The position numbers and the translations under genes were made by a program. This document shows positions 27,528 to 35,215 of a stretch of DNA of 64,000 nucleotides, piece by piece. The stretch's first letter is position 1. Every line of letters begins with the position of its first letter. Below the pieces are notes generated by a model, which saw nothing but the letters and a program-made list of their open reading frames with translations, was not told where the DNA came from and ran no database searches. Origin of the DNA: Planctomycetota bacterium (lineage in GTDB: Bacteria > Planctomycetota > PLA2); contig JAJFFF010000026.1 in the NCBI GenBank assembly GCA_021776785.1, positions 1-64,000 on the forward strand, given 5' to 3'.

Positions 27528-30464
27528 CTATTCGTAGGTCTCGTCGTCGAGTCCTTCGAACACAAAGACGTCTTCCTCTTCTTCTAAAATTAGGTCATCG
27601 TCGGTTCCCGGTTCCTCCGCCGGCGCGGGCACGTTGACATGCACGATCTTCGGCTTTCGGTACGCCAGGAAGAACACGAGCAGAACGAGGATCAACGCAG
27701 CGGCGACGCCGATGGCGACCCACATCGCGCTGTTGGAACCTTCCGACTCTTTCATCTTTACGACTTCGACGTTCTTGACGACGGTGACCGTCTCGGGAAC
27801 GCTGGCGGCAAGCGCCGTGACTTCCGGCGTAACCGTGACGCCTTTGGTCACAGCGGTCACGCGAAGTTTGGCACGCCACGCGCCGGGTGCGGCGTCTTGC
27901 GACGAGCGAACCGTCAGCGGAATGCGAACGGTCTTGTCGGCCGCGTCGATCGTGACTTTTTTGGGCAGCTCCACTTGCAGCCATGCGGGCCAATCACCGC
28001 GGTCGATGGCAAGGGACACTTCGGTGGGAACCGGAACCGCGGTCGCCGCGAGAACAACGGTCAACGTGCGCGTTTCGTCCTTTTTGAGGCCTTGGAGGCC
28101 ACCCTCGACGGCCACGACCTGCACCGCTGCGCCCGCGACGTCAAGTCGAACGCGCACCGGGTTCGGCACGGTCGCGCCGGGCAAGCCGTCGGCTAAGCCG
28201 ATCCGCAATGCGCCGACGTGCTTGCCGGGAACCGCGTCCGACACATGCCACTCGATCCCGATCGTCTGCAAGCCGCCCTGCAGTTTGATCGCGTTCGGTT
28301 CGCAACCCACGATCATGCCGGCCGCCTGCGGAAACGCGACCGCTAAGCGCATCGTCTTCCCGGCGAGATCCGGCGTCGCATCGACGACGAGCTTGGCCTG
28401 CGCCTTGCGATCGCTCTTCGAGATGCGCCCGGGGTTTGTCCAGGCTTCGAACTTGAGCGTCGAGGCCACAACGTTCCAGCGCATCGACACGTTGCCGATG
28501 AGGACACGGCGGTCGCCGCGCAACAAGAACGCCTGGTACACGGCCGACCGTGCGCCGAGCTTACTGTCGGCGGCCTTGAGCGTGAACGGCGCGACCAGCT
28601 TCCCGATCTTGAGCGAGAACACGCGCGGCTCCATCGACGTCGTCTCGTCCATCGCGACGAGTTCGAGCTGGTGCCCGTCGTGATGCTTGGCAACCGACAT
28701 CTCCAGCGAGCCCTTCAGCGTGCGCGCGGCGGCTGCCGGCACGTCGCCGAGGTCGATCGTCGGGGGCAACAACAACGCGGCGGGCTTAGTGACCTTAAAC
28801 GTGATCGGCAACTCGGCCGGCACGACGTCCACGCCCTTGGGCGCCGTGAACCGGAGACGGCCCGTGTACTCGCCGGCAGACACATCCGGCCCCACGTTCA
28901 GTTTCAGTTTCAGCGAGCTGCGATGGCGCACAAAGATCGACGGTTCGATCTCGGCGACCACGCCCTCGGGTAGATCCGACACCGCGACGTTGACCGCGAT
29001 GCCCATGCGCGTTGCGATGTCGTCGGGGGTCAACGTCAACGTGGACGCGCCTGATTGACCCGCGAAGATGTTGCTGATCCGCACCTTGTCGGTGCCGATC
29101 GTCACCCGGCCGTTGCCGACCGTGTAGCGCACCGTGATCGCGCCGGGGTCGATCGCGATCCCGTCGCTCGAAAGCGATAGCGTGCCGGCGTACTTACCCG
29201 GCTTCGCATCTTCGGGCACGCGCAGCGTCACGCGCAGACTCGCGCGGCGGCTCGCGGGAATCGTCGCGCGCGGCAACGAAATCGCACCGTTGCCGTTGTC
29301 GGCAACCACGACGCTGACGTCGGGCGACATCGCGGCGGCATCGCGGTTGGGGATCAGCGCGATCTCGCGCGTCGCCGTCATGCCCGCGCCCATCCGCCCG
29401 AACTGGAGGACGGCGGCGCCCACGCTGATGCGGGGCTCGCCGATCCGCAGCGACATTTCGATCTCCGGCGTCTCCACCCAGTGCAACACGCCCTTGTCGG
29501 ACGAGACTTTGAGCTTCACGCGCTCGGAGTAGTCCCCCGCCAACCCGTTCTCGCACGTGAGCTTCAGCTGGATGGGCGTCTGCGGCTTCGTCAGTTCGAC
29601 CGAACTCGGCTCGAGCGCCAACTTCATGCCCCGCGGCAGGTTGCTCACATCGAGTTCGAAGTACAGGTTCTTGCCGATCCCGCCGTCGTCCGTGTTGGCC
29701 GTCAGTGTGAACTCCTGTTCCCACTTGCCCGGCTTGCGGGTCTCAAGTTTGACCGCGCTCGGCTGCACGCTCGAGTACGCCCAGTTGAGTGTCGGCAGAT
29801 CGTCAAGCGAGATCGTGCGGCCCGCGCCGGTGCGCTCGAGCACATCGCGGAGCGTGTCGTCGGGTTCGCCGAAGTGGCCGTACCAGATGAACCAGTCGTC
29901 CACCTTGTGGAATTTCTTCTCTTCGAAAAAGTCGATGATTGCTGTGAGCGTCGGGCTGCGATGCCCGCGTCGCGTCAGTTGTTTTCCGTCCGAGATCAGG
30001 ATGACGTGCCGACCATGCTCGGGGTTGCGCTCTTTGAACTTGCGCAAGACTTCGAGGCTCTTTTGGATGCCTTCGAAGAGGTACGTGTAGCTGTCGCGCG
30101 CGCGAATGCGTTCGATCGATTTGCGAATCTCGCCGCGCATCGTCTCGGCGCCGCCCGGTGTGTTCGGGACTTCGAATAGCATCGGCTCGTGCACGCCGGA
30201 ACCGAACGGCACAAGCGCGACGCTGGTGCCCGGGTGAACGACCTTGCCTAAGATGTTAACGAGTAATTTGCGTGCGCGCGTCAGGCCTTGACGCTTGCGC
30301 ATCGAGCCTGAAACGTCGAGCAAGAACACGACGTCCGTTCGGACGTTTTTGACCGCGCGCTTGTTCGCGTCGCTCGCGGGCTCTTGGTCCTGCGGCGTTG
30401 CCGGGACCGAGAGCGCGAGGAGCGCGACGAAGAGCAGCATGATTCGTGCGCGGATTCCGTGCAT
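27528..30464 (-). CDS. Exported VWA-domain protein with C-terminal membrane anchor
   Basis: The 978-aa product has a signal peptide (LLFVALLALSVPATPQ) and a von Willebrand A domain (about residues 43-230). Its MIDAS motif is DVSGSM (Asp50, Ser52, Ser54), preceded by VVFLLD. Several beta-sandwich (CARDB/NPCBM-like) modules of about 100 aa follow (about 240-880). A single transmembrane helix (AMWVAIGVAAALILVLLVFF) and a short acidic cytoplasmic tail (LILEEEEDVFVFEGLDDE) end the protein. GGAGG precedes the ATG. It is probably an envelope adhesion or assembly protein that binds a partner through a divalent metal. Single-gene unit. Confidence 0.8.
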   Translation of the reverse strand: MHGIRARIMLLFVALLALSVPATPQDQEPASDANKRAVKNVRTDVVFLLDVSGSMRKRQGLTRARKLLVNILGKVVHPGTSVALVPFGSGVHEPMLFEVPNTPGGAETMRGEIRKSIERIRARDSYTYLFEGIQKSLEVLRKFKERNPEHGRHVILISDGKQLTRRGHRSPTLTAIIDFFEEKKFHKVDDWFIWYGHFGEPDDTLRDVLERTGAGRTISLDDLPTLNWAYSSVQPSAVKLETRKPGKWEQEFTLTANTDDGGIGKNLYFELDVSNLPRGMKLALEPSSVELTKPQTPIQLKLTCENGLAGDYSERVKLKVSSDKGVLHWVETPEIEMSLRIGEPRISVGAAVLQFGRMGAGMTATREIALIPNRDAAAMSPDVSVVVADNGNGAISLPRATIPASRRASLRVTLRVPEDAKPGKYAGTLSLSSDGIAIDPGAITVRYTVGNGRVTIGTDKVRISNIFAGQSGASTLTLTPDDIATRMGIAVNVAVSDLPEGVVAEIEPSIFVRHRSSLKLKLNVGPDVSAGEYTGRLRFTAPKGVDVVPAELPITFKVTKPAALLLPPTIDLGDVPAAAARTLKGSLEMSVAKHHDGHQLELVAMDETTSMEPRVFSLKIGKLVAPFTLKAADSKLGARSAVYQAFLLRGDRRVLIGNVSMRWNVVASTLKFEAWTNPGRISKSDRKAQAKLVVDATPDLAGKTMRLAVAFPQAAGMIVGCEPNAIKLQGGLQTIGIEWHVSDAVPGKHVGALRIGLADGLPGATVPNPVRVRLDVAGAAVQVVAVEGGLQGLKKDETRTLTVVLAATAVPVPTEVSLAIDRGDWPAWLQVELPKKVTIDAADKTVRIPLTVRSSQDAAPGAWRAKLRVTAVTKGVTVTPEVTALAASVPETVTVVKNVEVVKMKESEGSNSAMWVAIGVAAALILVLLVFFLAYRKPKIVHVNVPAPAEEPGTDDDLILEEEEDVFVFEGLDDETYE

Positions 30465-30632
30465 GGACAGAGCCTCCTTCCCCCGGCGAAGCGGGGTTTC
30501 CGCATCCCTATCGGCATGCGGGGGGACCTTTCCGAAGCGGATCCGACAAAGCGCACGACCAGCGTCGGGACGTCTCGATTTGAGACGGTCTTGGTGCGGC
30601 GGCCACCGCTTGGGTCCACTGCCGAAAACGCG

Positions 30633-31493
30633 CTAGCTGTGGTCGGCGAGGCGCTGGATTCGGTCTTTTTCGATCCAGTCGTACTTTTGCAGCAACTCGT
30701 GGGCACGGGCGAAGTGCGGGCGCGCGCCCTCGGGATCGCCGGCAGCCAGTTTCAGCTCCGCGATCTCTTCGTGCACAAACCCCTCGCCGCCCGGTTCCTC
30801 GCGCGCGTACTCGTCGAGCAGTTCTTCGTGGATCGGCAGCGCTTCGACTCCGCGTTCGAGAAAACGCAGTTGTTTCGCGACCGCCCATTTGGCGACCCGT
30901 TCGCCGGATCCGGTCTGGCGCTCTTTGTGCCACGCCCAACACTTCTCGTGGAGGGCAAGCGCCTCCGCGTAGTCGCCTTCCTCGTGGCTGTCCCATCCCA
31001 TGTTGTTGTAAAGCGTCCCCAACCACCCGGTCGCGCGGGAGTCGCCGGATCGCTCCGCGTACTCCATCGCCGCTTCGTTCCACGGGCGTTTCTCACTCGG
31101 TTTCACGACGAGCGCGATCATGTGCGCCGCGTCGACCGCGAGCCCCGGGCGCGGAATCACGCGCCCCAGCTCCCACGCCTGGACAAACAGGGGATACGCG
31201 CGCGTCGGCTCGCCGCTGGATCGCAGCGTGCGCCCGCGCTCCAGGAGATAGCGCAGCCTCGCCACGGGCATCTCGTCGGTCAGCGCGGTCTCGACGCGAT
31301 CCAGCTCCGCGTGCGCCTCCTCAAAGCGCCCCTGCAGCCCCATCGAACGAGCAAGCTGCGTTCGCACCTCAAGCAGATGGGGAAGATCGGCCGTCCCGTC
31401 GACCTCAACAAGATGCGCCCGAAAACGCTCCTCCGAAACAGCGGGCCGCGAAAAATCCCAAAGCGAAGAAAAGTCAAAAACCCCCACAAACAA
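30633..31493 (-). CDS. TPR-repeat protein, start uncertain
   Basis: The 286-aa product is almost wholly helical: TPR-like units (TQLARSMGLQGRFEEAHAEL; LGTLYNNMGWDSHEEGDYAE; and a C-terminal unit with LKLAAGDPEGARPHFARAHE). It starts VFDFSSLWDFSRPAVSEERF, a beginning seen in soluble TPR proteins of this type. The start is uncertain: TTG at 31493 or GTG two codons later, with no clear ribosome site. An F2 element begins 38 bp upstream and may have replaced the native promoter. No signal peptide; cytoplasmic scaffold role inferred. Confidence 0.7.
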   Translation of the reverse strand: MFVGVFDFSSLWDFSRPAVSEERFRAHLVEVDGTADLPHLLEVRTQLARSMGLQGRFEEAHAELDRVETALTDEMPVARLRYLLERGRTLRSSGEPTRAYPLFVQAWELGRVIPRPGLAVDAAHMIALVVKPSEKRPWNEAAMEYAERSGDSRATGWLGTLYNNMGWDSHEEGDYAEALALHEKCWAWHKERQTGSGERVAKWAVAKQLRFLERGVEALPIHEELLDEYAREEPGGEGFVHEEIAELKLAAGDPEGARPHFARAHELLQKYDWIEKDRIQRLADHS

Positions 31494-31530
31494 AAACTAC
31501 CAAAAGGGACGCCAAACGGGCCCCCCCAAA

Positions 31531-31815
31531 CGGGACCAGGTCTCGCTTGTGGCGCGCATAAGTTTCTTTTGAGGCTTCGCTTATGGCGTCGGCGTGCGGG
31601 AATTTTCGCGCACATATCGGGAGCAGCGATACGGCCATCGGAGAACGTGATCGCGTTTCGTGGATGCATTCTCGCTATGGGAGCGGATTCCTCTCCACCG
31701 GCAGCGCGCAGTCCACAGGAGCGCGGTTTCGTTTGCGCGAAAAATCCCGCAGGCAAACGACATAAATAGCTTTCAAAAAGCAACTTACAACGCCCGAAAG
31801 CGAGACCTGGTCCCG
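31531..31815. repeat. F2 hairpin element, copy b (285 bp)
   Basis: Ends CGGGACCAGGTCTCGCTT and AAGCGAGACCTGGTCCCG are perfect 18-bp inverted repeats. Inner boxes are GTGCGGGAATTTTCGCGCAC (31594-31613) and TTTGCGCGAAAAATCCCGCA (31732-31751). The left outer flank repeats CCAAACGGG twice; the right flank carries three copies of GTCCCGCCTGGCT. It lies between the TPR and OsmC-fusion genes. Confidence 0.87.
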
Positions 31816-31850
31816 CCTGGCTGGTCCCGCCTGGCTCCGTCCCGCCTGGC
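31810..31850. repeat. Tandem copies of the F2 right-end flank
   Basis: GGTCCCGCCTGGCT, GGTCCCGCCTGGCT, CCGTCCCGCCTGGCT and a degenerate fourth unit follow one another at the right edge of F2 copy b. The unit fuses the element terminus with adjacent non-element sequence. Confidence 0.75.
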
Positions 31851-31901
31851 TCCACCTGGGCTGTCGCCTGGGGCTGGCGTGTGGTCGCGGGCGGGTTTGG
31901 C

Positions 31902-33086
31902 TTACGCGGTTGCTTGGGTCGTTTGGATCTTGATTTTGCCCGTTAGTGTTTTGTGGACGGGGCAGCGGTCGGCGATCTCGCTAAGGCGGTCTCTTTGTTC
32001 TTTGGTTAGGTCGCCTTCGAGGTGGAGCTTTCGTTCGATGTGCTCCACTTTCTCGCCGTCCTCTTCGATCTTTTGGCGCGTGAGATCGACGCTGGACTTG
32101 CGGAGCGGCCACTGCTTGCGTTCGGCGTACATGCGCAACGTCATCGTGGTGCAAGCACCCAATCCAGCCAACAAGAAGTCATGCGGCCCCGGCCCGCGAT
32201 CGTTGCCGCCCAATGCCGTCGGTTCATCGGCGATCAACCGATGCGCGCCCACGACAATCTCGGCCGTGAACTTTCCGTCATCGGCCTCGGCAACCGTGAC
32301 CACGTCGCGCGGAGCGGACTTCGGTGAGGGCGAAGCCGCGGCGCCGCGAGCATCTAAGTAGCGCGGCGCCCAAGCCGCGAGCATCGACGCGGCAAACTCC
32401 GCGTCTTCGGCACGCGTCAACATGTGGTCAGCGCCATCGAGCGAGACAAAACTCTTGGGGTGTTTGGCAGCCCCAAAGATGCGCGCGGCGTGGTCGTAGC
32501 CGACGACTTCGTCGAGCGGCGCATGCAAAACAAGAAGCGCGCGCTTCATCCCACCGATCGTCGCCGCGACATCTTGTCGTTCCAAGTCCGGCAAGAAACC
32601 GGGGTCCATGGCGAACGACCTTTCGCCAATGACAACGGTCGTGGCATCCGACATCAAGCGCTTCACATGCGCCGGATCAAACGGGCTACCGATCGTGGCC
32701 ACGGCACGGCACTCGGGCACGCGCGCCGACGCGACCAGCACCGCCGTGCCCCCCAAGCTGTGCCCGAGCATGACGGCGGGCGCACGATGATGCGCGCGCA
32801 AAAAATCCGCGGCCGCCACAACGTCCGCAATGTTGCTCGAGAAGTTTGTGTTCCCGAAATCACCCTCGCTGTTGCCGAGGCCGGTGAAATCAAATCGCAA
32901 CACGGCAAACCCGCGCCGACGCAGCCCACGACTGATCCGTGAGACGGCCGCCACATCTTTCGAGCAGGTAAAGCAGTGCGCAAACAAGACGTACGCGATG
33001 GGTCGCTGCGCCGGCATCTCCAAGCGCGCCGCCAGCTTCGCACCGTGGGCCCCGTCAAACTCGACGCGGATCGTTTTCTCGCTCAT
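31902..33086 (-). CDS. Alpha/beta hydrolase-OsmC fusion protein
   Basis: The 394-aa product joins two domains. Residues about 1-250 form an alpha/beta hydrolase (VLFAHCFTCSKD; nucleophile elbow GHSLGG; acid in HAPLDEVVGY; His in GADHMLT). Residues about 265-394 form an OsmC/Ohr-like domain (PHDFLLAGLGACTTMTLRMY with one peroxidatic Cys; second Cys in DRCPVHKTL). OsmC proteins reduce organic peroxides; the fused hydrolase may release the substrate or reductant. This fusion is known in several phyla. It is a single-gene unit, divergent from the Zur operon. Confidence 0.9.
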   Translation of the reverse strand: MSEKTIRVEFDGAHGAKLAARLEMPAQRPIAYVLFAHCFTCSKDVAAVSRISRGLRRRGFAVLRFDFTGLGNSEGDFGNTNFSSNIADVVAAADFLRAHHRAPAVMLGHSLGGTAVLVASARVPECRAVATIGSPFDPAHVKRLMSDATTVVIGERSFAMDPGFLPDLERQDVAATIGGMKRALLVLHAPLDEVVGYDHAARIFGAAKHPKSFVSLDGADHMLTRAEDAEFAASMLAAWAPRYLDARGAAASPSPKSAPRDVVTVAEADDGKFTAEIVVGAHRLIADEPTALGGNDRGPGPHDFLLAGLGACTTMTLRMYAERKQWPLRKSSVDLTRQKIEEDGEKVEHIERKLHLEGDLTKEQRDRLSEIADRCPVHKTLTGKIKIQTTQATA

Positions 33087-33117
33087 CGCGCCAGAATAGC
33101 CCGCCCCGCCCAGTATT

Positions 33118-33143
33118 AACGAGAATGGCTTATCATTCTCGTT
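33118..33143. promoter_or_regulatory. Zur/Fur-type palindromic operator
   Basis: AACGAGAATG and CATTCTCGTT form a perfect 10-bp inverted repeat around GCTTAT. The A/T-rich arms with GAGAATG...CATTCTC look like a Fur-superfamily box and stand out in this GC-rich sequence. It lies between the OsmC-fusion gene and the Fur-family gene, which probably autoregulates. Confidence 0.8.
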
Positions 33144-33175
33144 TGGTATCGTCGATGCCGGAGCAGATTCACGTC

Positions 33176-33547
33176 ATGGAACGCCGCACCCGCCAACGCG
33201 CCGCCCTAAAAGAGGCAATCGAGCAGGCCGCCCGCCCGCTGACCCCCCAAGAAATCTTGGCGGAGGCGCAGGACGCGGTCCCGGGTCTCGGCATCGCGAC
33301 CGTCTATCGCAACATCAAAGCGCTCATGTCCGAGGGGTGGCTGCACAAAGTCGAAATGCCCGGCGGCGTCGATCGCTACGAGCGCGCCGGCCTCCACCAT
33401 CACCACCACTTCCATTGCCAGGAGTGCGACCGCGTATTCGACGTCGAGGGCTGCCCGGGCAACGTCGAGAGTTTGGCCCCGCCGGGGTTCCAGGTCGCCT
33501 CGCACGAAATCGTTCTCTATGGCCGCTGCGCCACTTGCAGCTCCTAA
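33176..33547 (+). CDS. zur: Fur-family regulator, probably Zur
   Basis: The 123-aa product has a winged helix (RQRAALKEAIEQAARPLTPQ; recognition region LGIATVYRNIKALMSEG). A regulatory metal site follows with HHHHHFH then C81-x-x-C84 and C118-x-x-C121, the structural zinc site. The His-rich hinge and the adjacent ZIP zinc importer point to zinc rather than iron. The start is placed at MERRTRQR, with GGAG 11-12 bases upstream; an ATG 7 codons upstream is possible, and an earlier ATG lies inside the operator. It should repress its own operon when zinc is sufficient. Confidence 0.88.
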   Translation: MERRTRQRAALKEAIEQAARPLTPQEILAEAQDAVPGLGIATVYRNIKALMSEGWLHKVEMPGGVDRYERAGLHHHHHFHCQECDRVFDVEGCPGNVESLAPPGFQVASHEIVLYGRCATCSS

Positions 33548-33553
33548 TTCGCC

Positions 33554-34450
33554 ATGTCGCCGACCACACTCGTTGCGATCTACGCCCTGAGCGTAACCAT
33601 CGTCGCCTTCCTCGGCGGCTCCCTGCCGCGCTTTGTACGACTGACCCACACGCGCATGCAGGTGGTGATCAGCCTCGTCGGCGGCCTGATGCTCGGCGTG
33701 AGCCTGTTCCACATGCTCCCGCACGCAACGGCTATGGTCCGCAGCATCGACCGGGCGATCTTGTGGTTCGTGTTCGGCCTGCTGGGCATGTTTTTTATGC
33801 TCCGCGCATTCCATTTCCATAACCACGGGCTTTTAGAGGAGCCGGAAGCCGAGGACCAAGGCGCTTGCGCCAACCATGGCCACGGTGCGCACGCCCACGA
33901 CCATGGCCCGGAGCCGAGCCACGCTCACGACGCGCCGCGGTCACGCATGGGCTGGCTCGGTCTGACGATCGGCCTCGGGATCCACACGATCCTGGATGGC
34001 ATCGCGCTCTCGGCCGCCGTCGTCGCGGAGTCCACGCACTCCAAAACCGCGGGCCTAGGCACGTTTTTGGCGATTGTGCTCCACAAGCCGCTGGATGCTC
34101 TGGCGATCACCGCGCTCCTCCGCCGGGCTGGCGAGAGCGGACGCACGATCCTGTTCGCCAACCTGGGTTTTGCGCTTTTGGTCCCGGCAGGCGCCGCCGC
34201 GTTCCTGATCGGCGCCGACGCGACCCCCGGGCCCGCCGTCGGCTGCGCGCTGGCGCTCTCGGGCGGCGTGTTTTTGTGTATCGCGCTCAGTGATCTCCTG
34301 CCCGAGGTCCAGTTTCACTCCCACGACCGCCTCAAGCTGTCGTTCGCGCTTCTTTTGGGAGTAGCGCTGGCCTACGGCATCATTTTCCTTGAAGACGGCG
34401 CCCACAGCGTCCCCGCCGACCACCCGTTCCTACGCCTCGGCGACCGCTAG
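33554..34450 (+). CDS. ZIP-family zinc transporter
   Basis: The 298-aa protein has eight membrane segments and a cytoplasmic His-rich loop (HGHGAHAHDHGPEPSHAH, near 115-135). Transport-site motifs are HTILDGIALSAAV in helix 4 and LHKPLDALAI in helix 5, which supply the metal-ligand His and Asp residues. ZIP proteins import Zn2+ and sometimes Fe2+ or Mn2+. It starts 7 bp after the Zur gene in the same operon, so zinc uptake under Zur control is the likely role. An F1 element starts at its stop codon. Confidence 0.92.
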   Translation: MSPTTLVAIYALSVTIVAFLGGSLPRFVRLTHTRMQVVISLVGGLMLGVSLFHMLPHATAMVRSIDRAILWFVFGLLGMFFMLRAFHFHNHGLLEEPEAEDQGACANHGHGAHAHDHGPEPSHAHDAPRSRMGWLGLTIGLGIHTILDGIALSAAVVAESTHSKTAGLGTFLAIVLHKPLDALAITALLRRAGESGRTILFANLGFALLVPAGAAAFLIGADATPGPAVGCALALSGGVFLCIALSDLLPEVQFHSHDRLKLSFALLLGVALAYGIIFLEDGAHSVPADHPFLRLGDR

Positions 34451-34609
34451 CAGCCCGTCGAAAAAGTCACATGGGCTACGAGCGGGCCTCGGAGCCGATC
34501 TCTGCGTCGCCAATCCTCGCTGTAGCCTTGCTACAGCTGCGGTTCGCTCCTGGATCTCAGCTCCGATTCCTCGCTCTCGCTATTCCAAGCACTTCTTCAA
34601 CGGGCTGCT
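34449..34609 (-). repeat. F1 hairpin element, copy D (inverted)
   Basis: Reverse-complement copy of the element at the left edge of the window and very similar to copy B, bounded by AGCAGCCCGTCGAAAAAGTC and CTTCTTCAACGGGCTGCT. The central hairpin CTGTAGC/GCTACAG is intact. It sits directly on the ZIP stop codon, where it may also act as a terminator. Confidence 0.9.
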
Positions 34610-34624
34610 AGTCTCCGGGGCGGG

Positions 34625-34652
34625 ATTGCGTTTTTTTTGCCAGCCGTACAAT
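34625..34652 (+). promoter_or_regulatory. Possible promoter of the Ni-SOD gene
   Basis: ATTGCG, 16-nt spacer, TACAAT, located about 50 bp before the gene. The fit at -35 is weak and the spacer holds a T8 run. Confidence 0.35.
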
Positions 34653-34704
34653 CCACCGCGATCGGGCCGCCGCATCGAAGCGCCGCGCTCGCAGGAGAAC
34701 CGAG

Positions 34705-35175
34705 ATGAACCGACTTGCTTTAACCACCCTCGCAGGCCTCTTCCTCATCCTAGGCGTGGACCGCTTCGCCGCCGCACACTGTGAAGTGCCGTGCGGAATC
34801 TACGGCGACCAGCTGCGCTTTGAAGGCATGCTCGAAGACACGGCCACGATCGAGAAAGCCATCAAGCAGATCAACGAACTCTCCAAGGGCCAAGGCGGCA
34901 CCCTCGGCGTGAACCAGGGCGTTCGATGGGTGATGACCAAAGAGACGCACGCGACGTCGATCCAAGGCGTCATCGCGCAATACTTCATGACGCAGCGCCT
35001 CAAGCCCGCGGATCCTGCCGACGCGGCGGCGTGGGGCAAGTATGTGGATAAGCTCACGAAGGCGCACGCGGTGATGCGCAACGCCATGAAGTCGAAGCAA
35101 AGCGTCGATGGGGCCAGCGCCGAGACGCTGCGCGCATCGATCCTCGCCTTCCACAAAGCGTACGAGGCCAAGTAG
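34705..35175 (+). CDS. sodN: Exported nickel superoxide dismutase
   Basis: Converts superoxide to oxygen and peroxide at a Ni site. The Ni hook is present: His25-Cys26-Glu-Val-Pro-Cys30-Gly-Ile-Tyr33, matching H-C-x-x-P-C-G-x-Y. It is preceded by a signal peptide ending AAA, so cleavage after Ala24 would expose the His1 amine that ligates Ni. The remaining four-helix region (ATIEKAIKQINELS onward) fits the family; 156 aa in all. AGGAGA lies before ATG 34705. Unlike cytoplasmic Ni-SOD systems, no SodX-type maturation protease is needed or seen next door. It is probably periplasmic. Confidence 0.92.
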   Translation: MNRLALTTLAGLFLILGVDRFAAAHCEVPCGIYGDQLRFEGMLEDTATIEKAIKQINELSKGQGGTLGVNQGVRWVMTKETHATSIQGVIAQYFMTQRLKPADPADAAAWGKYVDKLTKAHAVMRNAMKSKQSVDGASAETLRASILAFHKAYEAK

Positions 35176-35215
35176 CCGCTCCATTTCCGAGTTTGAACCG
35201 ACCGAATCTTTAGAC

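Noticed and set aside
30384..31769. A 461-codon open frame antisense to the VWA and TPR genes
   Set aside because: No motif, and it crosses the boundaries of two supported genes and an F2 element.
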